Below, in pieces: positions 14,301 to 28,759 of a DNA stretch of 64,000 nucleotides; within the stretch, counting starts at the first letter, position 1, and the number at the start of each line of letters is the position of its first letter. The DNA comes from Dermatophagoides farinae (Eukaryota; Arthropoda; Arachnida; Sarcoptiformes; Pyroglyphidae). The notes beneath the pieces are model-generated. The model saw only the letters and a list, made by a program, of their open reading frames with translations. It was not told the origin of the DNA and searched no databases. The position numbers and the translations under genes were made by a program. The stretch is from the NCBI RefSeq assembly GCF_024713945.1, contig NC_134679.1:1245001-1309000 (forward strand). Reading direction: 5' to 3'.

Positions 14301-17300
14301 TGTGATTATAATAAATGGAGATCGAACATAAATATGATAATGATGATGATTGATAGAAAATAAAAACCACAGAAACTGGATCAGGATCACAATTTAATAA
14401 TGATGATGATGATAATGTGTGAATAGCACATGTATTATTTTGATGAAGAAAAAAAAATTTTTTTTTTTTTTTTGGAATAAATTCAAATCGATCAATCAAG
14501 AGGAATGGTAATGTTTTGAAAAAAAATTATGAACGCTGTTTGCAATGGAAATATTTAAAAGTTGTTGAAGAGAAACACATTCAATTGGTGTGTGGATATA
14601 TTAAATGAAACAAGAAAGGTAAAGGTAACTGATATTTTTATTTTTTTTAATGGCAAACATTTGATGTGTTGATATGATGATGATCAAAATGAATTAATTT
14701 ATATATGTCTGTGACATTGATCATTTTATTTTTCATTTCGTTTTTAATTTTTCTCATCATTTTCTTGTTTCGTTTCTTCAAAAAAAAAAAAAAAAAAAAA
14801 ATCTTTTCAATCTACTCAACAGGTTGTTGTTGTTATGGTTGTTGTGTAATATTCTGAAAACAAAATTCTAAAAAGGGGATAATAATAAATATAAAGGTGT
14901 AGAATTTCCAATTTCAATTTTGATAAACAACAACAACAATAACAAACGATTAATTTAAACTAACTGGAAACAAGAAACAAAAAAAAAATGGTTGAATGGC
15001 TGCATCTATTTCATTGTTTTCGATTCTTTTTCTCTTTTTTTTTTTGTTTCGAAATTCATTGGTTGCTTATATCGTTTTTTTTGGTTGTTTTTGTTAGTGT
15101 TGTTGTTGTTGAAATGTTAAACACACACACAGAAAAAAAACAAAACATTTGCATCACACACACATTAAATATTATTATGGTCGATGATGATTGTGATGAT
15201 GCTGCTATAACCAAGAAAAAGATTTTCAAGGTGATTATATACCACCATCAACAGAGAAAATGAAAAAACATCATCATCAACATCATTTACCAATCGCCAC
15301 ATCAGATAGAATGATAGATGCTTGTAATAATCATTTGAAGAAACAAGAAAATCAAAGATTCAAGTGATGAGCATTTTTTTTATCAAAAAAATAAAAGTAA
15401 AAGATTCACTGGACGACAAAACTCTGACAGCCAATATGATGATGAATATAATGGTCAGGGCTAATTGATTGATTAATCAATTGAATGAAATTGGTTGTAG
15501 AGATATGAAATGAACAAGAAAAAAAAATTTTTTGCATTTGTCGTTGTCGTCGTTGTTTGTGACTTTTTATATATCAGAAAAAAACAGACGCAAAAAAATT
15601 TGAAATAAAAACCGATCAAGATATCCGAAGATGATTGAATTTTTTTATCGAAATCCATTAATTTCGGTTGAAACAAAAAAAAAATTCTTCAAAATCAAAA
15701 CGAAAATGAAAGTTAATTGTTCTGACCGGCAAACAACAAAGACGAATGAATAATAATTCGTTTTTAAATTGAACAAAATTTCTGCAAGCAACAAGTAGTT
15801 GATTAATGATATGAATCGATTCTGTTTTGATTTAATTAACGATATGCAGTGAAAAAAAAACCAAATTTTTTTTTCTGGCAGATTTTAAGAAACAAAAAAT
15901 TTTTCACTGTAGAATAATTTCAAAGATTGCAATCAAGATGTTGATGTAGTGGAAAATCTTGTGGTGATATTTTAATAAATACAGAAAAAAAGAAGATACA
16001 TTAAATACACATGACACACACACACAGAGACACTCAGAGATATTTACATATGAACAATGGAATTATGAATAATTGATGACTGATGATATCTTAATTGAAT
16101 TCGATTGTCGATGCGATTGATGATGATAATGATAATGATAATGATGATGATGATGATGATGAAAAGAAGATGTTTTTACAATGAAAATTTTTTCTCTTTC
16201 TAGCTGTTGCTAAATTTTTTCCATCTTTTTTCTTTTTCTTTTTCCGATGAATATGATATGAATTAGTCTGTAATAATGGATTATTCAATGTCAATAAATT
16301 CTTTTTGTTGTTGTTTGCTGTTGTTGTTGTTGTTGTTGTGATGGCTGTCGTTCCATTGAATATTATGATGTAATAATAATTTTGATAATTTTCCACTTGT
16401 TGATTGTTGTTGTTGTTGTTGATCAATATGTATTGATGGAATAATAATTGTTTGTTGATTGGAAATAAATTTCAAACAAAAATTGTATTGATACATGATC
16501 ACAATGAATAATGATGGTATTGAATAATATGATCAATCAACAACAACATCAACGACGACGACGACGGTGAATCAATGGGAATCAACATTTTCAACAAAAA
16601 AACAAATGTTGAATTCCTGTAGTTCATTCATTCATTCATTCATCAGGTGGATCGATATCTAAAAATCGGGAAAAAATACAAACAGAAAAAGAGATTAATT
16701 TCGAAAAACTAAAACTAAAAAAAAAAAAAAAAAATTCAAGAACAACAACAACAAAAAAAATCTCTGCTTTTTACATCCTGAACACGACACACTGAAATGG
16801 TGAAATACTACTACTAATCCACATGAATGATACAGAAAAAAAAACAAAACAAAACAAATCCATAAAATGATTACGAGATGACCATCACACACACACACGC
16901 GCACACACAGTTTATATTCAACATTTTTTTTTTATTCGAGATCAATGGCTTTTTCCATTACTGATTTTTTCACTGTTAATGGCGAAAGTGTTTTTTTTTT
17001 TCTTTTTTTTTGAGAAAAAAATTTTTCAATTTTTCACCACTATCTATGTATGTATAAGATTCACTATTTTTTTTTTCTTAAATCATGATCATCATAATCG
17101 ATGGCCAGTTCAACGGTCAATAAAAATATCGAAATTTCGTTTCTCTTTAAAAAAAAAAAAATGAATTTTTCCCCCCGCCCCCTCATTTATTCACCGATGG
17201 CAATGTTCATTATCATCATCATGTATATATATATATCTAGTTTAAATCTCATCATCTCACATAACTGTTATCGATCAGTGTGTGTGTGTGTTTTTTTTTC

Positions 17301-20300
17301 ATTTCTCTCAACATTCATAAATATTGATGATGATCATGAGATGATAATCTTTTTTTTACGTGAAAAAAAAAAATTTCATATTGAAACTTTGTGTTATAAC
17401 ATGATCCTTTTGGTGTTTATCAATCAACAAGAGCAAATCGATCGATTGATGACAAAATTGACCCGAAATACAAATGTGTGTGTGCGAGTGTGTGTTCCAG
17501 AACGATATCCAATTGTTTATTTATCGTCTCATACAAAAATCAAATTAGATTTTAACAATAAAAATCGATAAACAAAAAAAAAAACAAAACAATTGATGAT
17601 GATAACGAATGGGAGAAAAAGAAGAAGAAGAAAAAAAAGGTCAACTCAACAAGTGATGATTTTGAATTTTAATTTAATATATATTAAAAAAAAAAAAAAT
17701 AAAATTCAAGGACACAAATTTTAGACCATCGATCGATAGATCGATTGAAATATCTATCTATCGATCAATTGATACCATGAAATGAAATTAAATTGAATAG
17801 AACAAAAATGGATAGAAAAATCATACAATAAATGGTGACAATATTCATTGATGGTGACGCTGGTGGTGATGGTCATTGGTGGTCATCACATAACTGTGAG
17901 AATACATATACTGTAAAATGAAACGTTTAACGTTGTTTCTATCATTATTGTTTGTTTGTTCAATGTCAACAATGTATTGCAGATCATTGGATCATCAATT
18001 ATTTTTTCATTGTCTTTGTGTCTCTCTCTCTCTTTTTTTGTTGTTGTTGTTGTTGTAATTCAATTCATTTACATTTCATCATCATCATCATCATATTATC
18101 ACAGTAACATCAAGATTTTGTTGTTTGATTGAATTGAAAATTGTCGAGGTAGAGATGGACAACAACAACAACAAAAAACAAAAAAAAAAAACAATTTAAA
18201 TTGACTAGAAAATAATTTAGGAAAAAAGGAGGCGGAGAGCAAAAAACAACAACAAAAGCAAAACAATTGATTCGATTCGATTATGGAACAAAATTGGATC
18301 AAATATATTTTTTTATTGTTGATTGTTGATAATTATAAACAAACACAAACACCAAGGTTAACAATCGATGCAACAAAAAAAAAAAAAAAAAAACATTCAC
18401 ATTAATTGACTCATCATTCATGTGAATAAATTGCCGGTATATGTTTTAAGTAACAACAACAACAACAACAACAATCACTGGTCATCATCATCATCATCAT
18501 CATTTTTTCATTTTCATCTTCATTATCATTATTTTTATTACAATCATCGTGGCTGTTTTCGTTGTTGTTGTTGTCTTTGTTGTTTTTGTTGTTATCATCA
18601 TCATCGGATGCCATTGAGATGATGGTAATGTTAATGTCTTGTATTCAATGCAATAATCGCCACAAGACGAAAAAAAGATTTGTTGCTTAATGCACGCACA
18701 CACACAAAAAAACACAGTGGACCAATATGGAACAACAACAGTTGAAAAATTGAAACTTTTAACCCAAAAAATAAAAAAAAAAAATTTTATATGCAACAAC
18801 AACAACAACTACAGATTTGATACACAAATAAACAAAACAAACGCAAAAAAAAATTCGTATGATACATGTGTGTGTGTGTGAATGGAGACCTTTGTGAATG
18901 AATGAATGAATGAATGAATTTGGGGAGAACAAGCAGAAATGGTCGAGATATGCAAAAAAAAAGAAAAGGAAAACAAAATAAATTTGAGGGGAAAAAAATA
19001 TTTACCGGGATAAATGTTTTATTATTATTATTATTATATAATAGCAGTTTTCGCTGGAAACTGAAAGAGAGACAGACGAAAAAAAAAATGCAAGAGAGAA
19101 AGAAAGGAATGATTTTGAATTTTCATTTTCTTCTACTTCTTCAAACCATCAATCCATTCATCCATCCATCAATAGTGGATGAATAAACAAACAAACAAAC
19201 GAAAAAAAATAATGATAATGTTTTTTGATATTTTGGAACAACAACGACAACAACAACAAAATGGGCGGACATTATTTCTTGGAACGATGATGATAATGAT
19301 GATGATGATGATGATGAGTAATACAGATACAAACAGAAACTGAAACTAGATAGACAGAGTGAGAGAGAGAGTCAAAGGTGAAACATTATTCAGTTTACTA
19401 CAGAAAATTGTCGACAATTTTTTTTCTACTGGAATCTGATGATAAAATTTGAATTTCTTTCTCTATCTCTCTCTCTCTCACCTACATTCATTTTTTGTTT
19501 GTTTATTTATTTTACTCTTTTTTTTCTTCAATTTAAGGCTATATAGACGATATTTTTTTGGTTTGTGTTTGTGTTTGTATATGAGTGATTTGTCCCCTAT
19601 GTCCATCAAGGCAATAATTGTTGTTGTCGATATGTCGAAACATTAATTTCTCTGAAATGTTTTAAATTTTCCTTTTTTCTCTCTCTCTCTCTAGTTTTCT
19701 ATCCATTCATGTTTTCTTATCTAATGGACCAAATTTGTGTGTGTTTTCTCTACTTGCTTTCATCACCATCATGGAAAAATTTTATGTATTGTAATTGTTG
19801 TTGGTTTGCAATTGAAAATTTGCAAAAAAAAAAATTGAATTTAGTAATCAAATTGATTCATCATCATCGTCATCATATATGAATTGAGAGCAGAAAAAAA
19901 GAAGAAATGGATTTTTTTTTTGGCTTCACAAGATGATTGTGAAGATGATGATGATGATGATCATCAATTGAAAATTTTTTTTTGTCAAAATGAAATGGAC
20001 AAATGTGAAAAAAATGACACACACACACACACAAGTTTCCAACAACAAAAACACTTGTTGGTCTTGACTTTTTTTTATTATTTCCTTTCTATATCGATGT
20101 TTCAACACTGGACATTATATTTTCATTTGGAAAAAAAACCTAGATATATGATGCAAAATTTGTAATCTACATTTGTTTGGATCAAAAAAATCATACTTTC
20201 GTTCCGACGACGATGATGATGTTAAAAAAACATTACCAAAGTCGTGAGGACCTTTCCATCATTCAACCGTTTGAATTCAAGATTTTCATATTTTTTTTCA

Positions 20301-22066
20301 ACAACAAAAATTCATCTTTTGTGCACCAAAAAAATAAAAAAAAACGAATTGAAATAATTACTGCCCGAAACTGTTATTGGATTTGAATCGAGTGGAAAAA
20401 ACAAAAATTTTTTGTTCTATCCCGATAGATAGTAGTTGATGATGATGATGATGTTTCATTTGTTTGCACGATGTATGCATGTTGTCCGATGAATATTTTA
20501 CTTCCGTTTTCTTTTACACTTTTGATTTTCATCGACAACAACAACAAAAAACAACATCAAGTTTATGTTCCAACACACACACACACACACGAAAAAAAAT
20601 GTCCAGAAGGATCACGATGATGATAGAGAAATATGTTCAGGGAAATCATCAAATGTGAAAAGAAAAAAAATTTTTTTTTATTTTATTTTTTGTAAAAGTA
20701 AAAGTGATGATTGAATGATTGAGTGAGAGAGAGAAAAAGAGTGAGAGGTGAAGTGCATCTCTCAAAATTATGGTTGTTGTCCGACAACGGATATTAGAGA
20801 AAAAAAAAATTCAATTTTCAATGATTTTCGGGAAAATTGGGAAAAAAAACGATGATGATAATAATAATAATTGACCATGGATCAAAGACAAGACAACCAT
20901 CAATTATCTATGGCGAAAATTATTCAAAAATAATAATAACCGTGAATGGATGTTTATTGCATAGCTTGCGGGTTGAATATTACGATATTAACTTTGATTG
21001 ATCTGGATTGGGTTTGGATCACACAAACACACACACACACACATGCATGCATGTATCATAACCTCCTAATGGATTTTGAACTTGTCGGGTTGAGGTAAGA
21101 AAAAAAACCGGAACAACAACAACAGCCAAAAAACCAAGCCCAATTATTTGCCATCATTTCCTGGATTTTTTTTCTACAAAAAAAAAGAAAAAAAAATGAA
21201 AATGAAAATAAAATGATGATGACCTTTCATCGATTGATTATGTCCATGTCTGTCTATATGGTTGTTGTTGTTGGTGAGTGAGTGAGAAATATTTTTAAAA
21301 TCGTTTTGTATTTTGAAATTTTCAATTCAAATTACCTGTATGTGTGTGTGTGTGTGTGTATGACATAACATTATATTTCCTCTTTTTTTCACAAACACAC
21401 ACGCACAAAAATTTGGTTCAAGGATAATCTTTATTATTATCAATGTACAGGATATTTTAAATTGAAATTTTCAATATTTTCTCATTTCGTCATTTCACAC
21501 ACACACACACACATGCACACATGCACAAACACAATGATTGTGTCAAACATCAATAATCAATCGATTCATGCCACTACCACTAACAACCAGAAATGATCAT
21601 TTTAAAATAAAATAAAAAATAAAAAATAATGACAAACAAAAAAAAATCCATTATCTGCAAAAGAATGATTATCCTTGGTGTGCCTCTGTGATATGTACAT
21701 TGTAAGAACAACAACAAAAAAACAATACAACAACAACAACAACAACAACAACAAAAATTCAATGTCAATGCCATCATAATGATAATGATGATTATTATAA
21801 ATAAATAAATAATTTTTTTTCTGATCACAGGAGATGCTTCACTGGTCATGGAGGTAATGCTGGTGTTGCTCGAATTATGTAAATGATAAAACTGGCTGAA
21901 AATTCTATTGTTTTTCAATGTTGTTGCAATGAGCCATTTTTACATACACACACAGACAGACATTATTTTTATTGATTACTATTGCCATAATGAATTATCA
22001 ATCATAATTATAATCATCATCATCATCATCATTATTATTGGATTGATTCAATCCATCTTTTAGTCC

Positions 22067-22098
<32 letters not shown>

Positions 22099-25000
22099 AT
22101 TTAATGAATGAATAAAGATGTATATATATATTCAATAATGATGATGAGTTTCAAATATTGATTTTGATTTTGGATTTTCATTTTCTTCATGTTCAAATGA
22201 ACGGTACAAAAGAATTGAATTTGAATTTTTTTTTTTTTTTGAAGTAGAAAAAAAAACAATTTTCATATTCATAGAATTATTAATTATTTAATTTCAAACG
22301 AAAAAAAAAAATTCAAATAAATTACCACGTGTTCATTTTTTTTTTCATACGTACACACACGTATATGCTCAACTGTTCATTTTTTTCGGACACGAAAAAA
22401 ATGTCATGTTCTTTTTTTTTATGGAAAAAATTTTTCAAATAATCGATTTTCGAGATGGATGAAAAACATAAAATGACATTAAATTCAATGGGAGAAAAAA
22501 AATTGGCTGTGTGTGTAATTAAACACACGCAATACATTAATTAAAGATAATTAATCCAATGATGATGTGATGTGATTTGAAAATGAAAATACGTGGCAAT
22601 AAAAAAAAATCCCATGATAACAATGATGATGATGATGATGGTCGATGAGGTTTGACAATTTCCACTTTCATCTTTTCCATTCAATTCATATTGGAATTGA
22701 ATTGAATTGAATTGAATGGCTGAAAAAGATGAAAGTGAAAATTGTCATCAAATTTCAATTTTTTTCATCATGTTTGTGCGAAATTTAAAAATTAAAACAA
22801 ATGAAAAATTTAGATTTGAAAATTATTTCTTTTTCCTTCCTCTCCCCCTCCCCGACCAATCACCACATGGTCAGAAAAAAAAACAATTGGCCAATTCGGT
22901 AGCTGAATGAATGAATGAAAAAAAACGCAAATTAAATTAAAATTTGAATCAAGGTTGAAACACAACAACAACAACGACGAAAAAAACAATTCACACATTT
23001 TTTGTAATGAGTCTGAAAACGAACAGAAAAAACAAAAAAACAAAATTTATCAATCATTCGAATTGGTCCTAAATCTCAATAAATCTCTATTTTGTACAAA
23101 CTCATGTACACACACACACCAGTAGGGGTAGAACTGGTGCCGAATCTATTTTCATTTATAACCACCTATCGAGAATGTGATAATTAATTCCAATATAATA
23201 CAAAACATGAATTCTTCAATATTCAAAATCTTTTGTTTGTTTGTTTATTTCAATCAATATTGCATCGATACATGGAAATATCATCGACGATAACAACAAC
23301 AACAACAACAGCAGCAGCAAAAAAACAATGAAAAAAACAATGAAAAATTATTTTCTTCGTTTTGTAAGGAATTTTTATTTCATTTCATTTCATTTTTTTT
23401 GTCATTTTTTTTCACACAATTAAAATTTGCATATTTTTCATTATCATTATCATTGTTGATCCACCAAGTGATGATTGATTGATGGTGATGATGAGGATTT
23501 TTTTTTTTTTTTTGGTTGTTTGTCTGATTTTTTTTTTATTATTATTATTATCGTTTCGAACAAACAAACCAAATGGGCAATTTTGGAAATTTCAAAAAAA
23601 AAAAAAAAAAAAAAATGATGGCCAGCCTTTTTCCCCCTTTTTCTCACTGTTCATTTATTATATGACGTACCATCATCGATTTTGTGTGTTTGATTATCTA
23701 TTTGCAACAAAACAAAACAAAAAAAATTCCATACGTGTCATGTGTCACCACCAAGAACAAACTAGAAATTGACATGATAAAAAAAAAGAAGAAAAAAAAA
23801 CCCAAATCAAAATAAAAATATCAAAACCCAACTATAATCTTCATATTGATCGATTATGATGGATGATGATGATGATGATTCCAGGATGATGATGATGATG
23901 GTGATATTCTCACTTTGCATACATGCACACACACACACACACACATACACTTGAAAGATAATATTAACTTGACCTTCGAAAAATTTTCCAAAATGAACAT
24001 TTTTTTTGTTTTTGTTGTTGTTGTTGTCATTATCATTGTTGTTGTTGTTCAATTTCATTTATTGTTTTTTTTTCATTTTTCTGAATTTATGAATTTTTTT
24101 TTTATTCATTGCTCTTTATGACCACACAAAGCCAAAAATGAATGCCGTTGAATGTTGCAACCATCATTGGATGATGACGATGATGACCGCTCAAGAATGA
24201 GCAACGGCAGCAATTGTTTGTTTGTTTGTTTATTTATTTGTTTTTCTGAAAAGATAAAATTTTTTTTATTCATAAGGAATTTCATTCTGGCAAATGTGTG
24301 TGTGTGTGTGCGTGAGTGTGGAAATGAAAAAAAAAAAACAATCGATGATTTCAGATTATTCTTGCTTTGCTGTGTGTTTATTGTCATATTTTTTTTCTAC
24401 TTTTTTGATTTATGACTTTTTTTTCATTTATCAATCACATTCAATTCATTTGTATGAAATGAATTGAGGAAGGAAGGGGGAATAAGAAGGTCGAATGATA
24501 CCCAAATGAATGAAAGAGAGAGGTTTTATTTATTCACTTTTTTTCCAATGAAAAAAAAAACATTCCAATTTTAAATAAATTTAATTTTTTTTCCTCTAAA
24601 TGAATACTGATGATCGTGTGATGATGGTTCATTCATTCGTCAGCAATACCCCCCTCTCTATATCACTATCACTTTCCACAAACACACATTTTTTTTGTCG
24701 TTGATCGATTGATTTGAAATCATTCGATCAACAAAAAAAAAAAAACATACAGAGTAAAATGATCAGTTATCAACAGGATAGAGATGTATGAATAACAAAA
24801 AAAAACGACAAATTTATGTTATGAAGATGAATAAATATAAGCAATCTGAGCAACAACATAACAACAAAACAACAACTAAGAAAATCGAAGAAACCTTGAA
24901 GACTAAATTGAAAAAAAAATCGAAAAAATATTCATCTTCAGATTGAATGAATTTTTTTTTTTTTGGACTAAAGAATTAACGTTGTGAAGCAAAAAGAAAA

Positions 25001-26573
25001 GAGGCATATCGATTGCTAGTTTGGGAATAAAGTTAGCTGTCAATTTTTCTAAATATATACATATAAAAAAAAGAACTAATGAATTTTCATTTTTATGAAT
25101 GCTAGAACCAAAAAAAAAAAAAATCAAAAATCAAAAACAACTCAAGAAAAAACAACAACAACAACAACAACATTAACATTGAAAATATTCAAACCAAACA
25201 AAATATTCAGCAAATGATGATGATGATGATCATCATCATCTTGATTGCGTCAAGGAATAATAAATATAATTGATGATGGGATTGAATATTTTTTTTGTTC
25301 ATTTTCATTTTCATTTTTTGAATTGAAATTCATGTTGATTAAACATATGCATGAGTTGCTTTTTTTTTTGGTGAAATCAAAATTTTGGTACATTATCATC
25401 ATCAGATCAGATCACTACGAGAAAAAGGTTGAAAGTTAAAAGTTGTATGGTGTTTTTTTTATTTTGTCACCTAAACTTGTCAAAAGAACAAAAAAAAAAA
25501 TCACCGTCATTCACGTGAAAAATTGTACCATCTGTTGAGAGAAAAAAAATTAAAAAACCAAAAAAAAAATTCTCATCATCAATAACAGATGGCGTGAGAA
25601 TTTTTTTTTTTTTAAATTTCAATAACGAATATGTTTCTTATTACAACGATAAAAAAAAAATTGATAATCAATCATTGTCAATAATGATCATCATCATTCA
25701 TTCATTTTGGTTATTAATAATGTTAAATTTAGATTTTTTTTTCTTTCAAAGCAATCACACACAAACACAGACACACTTTGTACCTGTTGATATATCAACA
25801 TATATGTTGTGGTTATTTTTACCTTGGATCAGAGGAGAGGGAAACAAAACGAAAAAAATAAAATAAAATACTAAAAATCGATTGACAAGAAAAAAAATCT
25901 ATATATTTTGGCTGTTTGTCTGTTTACATATTCAACAAATGTCATCTCGATAAGTGGGTAAAAAATGGATTTTTGTTTTCTCAAACCCACAAAAAAAAAA
26001 TCAATTTTTCATGTCAAGTTTTTTTTTGGTTCTAACACACACACACACACACACACAAATATTTACTAGAGCATAAAAACAAAGAAGAGAAAGATTTTTT
26101 AAATTCATAGGGAAAAAAATGTAATGAATAATAAAGAGAAAAGATCAAAAACTTGTCACGAAAAAAAAAAAATTTTCATCCGGTCATAAACACACGACGA
26201 AGAAATGAAAATAAAGATAACACACACATGCACACATTAACTAATTATGGCTATCGTTTGTTGTTCTTTTTTTTTTTTTTTTTTTTGCTCGCCGATAACC
26301 GACTGATTATTATTTCCGAGAAAAAAAATGTTATGGTGAGAAAATAAAAGAAACCAAAAAAGAGCAAACAACAAAAGATGACGGGAAAAAAAATCATCAT
26401 CATCATTTTCAAAACGTTTTTTGGTCATCATTTTCATTTTGAATTTGGACACTGGCCATTAAAGTTGATGCACGTGCATGAATCATTAATTTTTTTTTGT
26501 TTTTCCTTTTGTTTTTCATTCAACAAACATTTTTAGAATTGAATCAACATCGAGACAGTAACAAGCAACAACA

Positions 26574-26963
26574 ATGTCGTCGTCATCATTATCATCACGT
26601 TCCAGACGATTATTATGGACCATATTAATCATATCAATAATTGTGAATGTTTTATTCGAAGATCAATTGGTTGCAATGGCCGGACATCGATTGGTACGAA
26701 AATTGATTGGTAAAAAAAGTACACCATATCTATTGATGTTGATGAAATTGAAAAAACGAAAGAAATATATGCCCATACCGATCCCGTTGCCGATACCGGT
26801 GCCATTATTGCCGATTGCATTGGCAAAATTGGCCAAAGAATTGGACAAAGAATCTGAATATTATTTCGTCAAAGATGGTGATATTCCACCACGAAAAGTG
26901 GTACGAAAATATGTTGAACATCATGATGGTAATAGCGAAGTTTTATGGGATAATCATCGATAA
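26574..26963 (+). CDS. Small basic protein with N-terminal hydrophobic segment and Pro-Ile repeat
   Basis: A single exon of 129 codons. The N-terminus is Ser/Arg-rich, followed by a hydrophobic stretch at residues 14-27 (LWTILIISIIVNVL) that would act as a signal peptide or signal anchor. A strongly basic middle (KLKKRKK, 58-64) leads into an alternating proline motif, PIPIPLPIPVPLLP (67-80), then an amphipathic Lys/Leu helix (ALAKLAKEL) and a charged tail ending WDNHR. It is not low-complexity DNA, unlike its surroundings, and codon choice resembles the other genes. A pyrimidine-rich stretch ending TTTTTAG at about 26537 may be the acceptor of a 5' UTR intron. An AATAAA lies at 27214-27219. 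I do not recognise the family; a secreted or membrane-anchored peptide is an inference from the hydrophobic N-terminus. Confidence 0.6.
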   Translation: MSSSSLSSRSRRLLWTILIISIIVNVLFEDQLVAMAGHRLVRKLIGKKSTPYLLMLMKLKKRKKYMPIPIPLPIPVPLLPIALAKLAKELDKESEYYFVKDGDIPPRKVVRKYVEHHDGNSEVLWDNHR

Positions 26964-27794
26964 ATTTTTTGATGAAATTGTTTTTTCTTCTTTTTTATAC
27001 AATTAATCAATCAATTTTTTGTTGTTGTTGTTGTTGTTGTCACACTCAATCAATATTATACCAAATATTTTGTAACCAAAAAATGCCAAAAAAAAAAATT
27101 CAAATCTTTTGTCTACGCACATTTTTTTGTCCACAATCTAGTCTATAATACCTTTGCCAACCAAAGAAAAAAACTCCCCCGATTCAAAACAAATTCTTTT
27201 CGTTAATTTTTAAAATAAAATTTAAAAAAACTTTTGAGAAAATTTCCGCATTACAAAATTGTTTATTTTTCGCTATTAAAAATTTATCATCACACACCAT
27301 CTAAAATTTGTTAAGAAAAAACAATTTTTTTTGTTCCACAGAAAAAAAATCATCTTCATCACTGGACCAGACTATATTTGGATATTTATTTTTGGGAAAC
27401 TAATCAACAGTAAACAAAAAAAAACGAAACTAAATTAGTGTCATTTCCTTATTATTGATGAATCAACTGAAATCATCATCCAATAATCTGTACGCACACA
27501 CAAACATCAAATTAATCGAATCTGAAAATAAAAATAATGCTAAACGATGATGATGATGATAAAGTTAGTTAAAAACTGGAAAAAAAGGTGGTCAACAAGT
27601 GAAAGTAAAAATTGAAACTATTATTATCCGGAAACGTGTGTGTGTTCGGTATCCGCATTTGTGTGAATTTTGTAAATTTTTCACATCGTTTAGAAATATT
27701 GTGTCGATTTTGTACAATCATCAATTGTCAAACAGGTGATGATGATGGAAATTCTTGAATTTCCAAATTTTAATTAAATTATATATGTTGCTAT

Positions 27795-27828
<34 letters not shown>

Positions 27829-28759
27829 CAGATGATCAATGTTTGATGGAAACAGAAAAATAATCTTGACATATAATAGATATTGAATTACAACGATTAA
27901 TATATCAATGAAAAAAAAATCATCAAAAATGGCGCGTCAATTTGATAAATTCGGCTTCATTCAATAATGAAAATGTTTGATTTCATACAAAACAAAACAA
28001 AAAAATGAAGGGAGAATTTTTTTTTTATTTGTAAATTTGCATTTCCCTTTTTCATACCAGGCTCATTTGGATGATATTCGAATCAATGATCTGAAATTTA
28101 TGCAAAATTCAATCCAAACCAATCAACACCAGTAATCCTTGCCCCCTTCATTAAATGATATCGATAAATCATCAATAATCAACAATGATCAACAAGTGTT
28201 CAACATGTGGCAGCAGCAGCAGTTGTAGTAGTAGTAGTAGTAGTAATGGCAATGATCATTATTTATTGATTAATCTGTTTTTTTTGTATGATAAAAAATT
28301 AATTGTCCAATCAAAATAATTGAATTGAATTTAATCAATTAATCAATCAATGAGGAGGTGGTGGGTGGGGGGAAAAGAAATCCTAAGAAAATTTTTACCA
28401 TTACCACCACCACCACCACTACAATAATAATAATGTGTACAAATCAAATAGCCAAATCAAATTGATACCATTGATACCAGCAAATTTATCACATCAATAG
28501 ACATGCAGCCATTTTAGAGAATCGATTTTCATTATTATTTTTACATAAGTCAAGCTAGTGTAATCATCATTTCGGCCATGATGATGATGTCGACTCAATG
28601 TTGTTGATTATCAAAAAAAAAATGAACAAAATGACGATATGTTTGTTTGTTTTTTTCGTTGAAGGCAAACAAAATCTTTAGACTTTTTTAATTGATTAAA
28701 ATCTTGACAAAATTTCTTTTTTTTTTCTCTTCAAAATTATTCTGCATGTTACAACAACA
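26964..28759. other. Intergenic region upstream of the first KCNQ-like gene
   Basis: AT-rich with (GTT)n, (GAT)n and (TAG)n tracts and no convincing exon. It holds the 3' UTR of the small basic protein gene and the 5' region of the KCNQ-like gene. Confidence 0.5.
27214..27219 (+). terminator. AATAAA polyadenylation signal
   Basis: Canonical hexamer about 250 bp after the stop of the small basic protein gene on the same strand. Confidence 0.4.

Larger units (their letters stand above)
8233..26573. other. 18-kb gene-poor, microsatellite-rich region
   Basis: No ORF here has convincing protein character. Long frames translate to runs of Asn, His, Ser, Cys-Val or Phe from (CAA), (CAT), (TC), (GT) and poly-T repeats. 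It holds the ABCA promoter side at its left end. Weak exon-like pieces were seen on the minus strand near 16281-16496 (Gln/His/Asn-rich) and 21825-21918 (Ser/Thr-rich). On the plus strand there is a 34-codon frame at 10191-10296 (acidic/Asn then Lys/Ser). None has a full set of splice sites. It may be intergenic or the intron of a gene extending beyond what I can recognise. Confidence 0.45.

Noticed and set aside
16281-16502. Minus-strand frame rich in Gln, His and Asn ending EFIDIE-stop
   Set aside because: Mostly translated CAA/CAT repeat, with no acceptor or partner exon. The non-repeat parts are too short to support a gene.
18414-18614. Acidic/Asn-rich minus-strand ORF
   Set aside because: Composed of GAT/AAC repeats running into poly-Met and poly-Cys, typical of repeat translation.
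21825-21918. Minus-strand Ser/Thr-rich exon-like piece (SSNTSITSMTSEASP)
   Set aside because: A possible acceptor exists, but there is no good donor and no linked exon. It may be chance.
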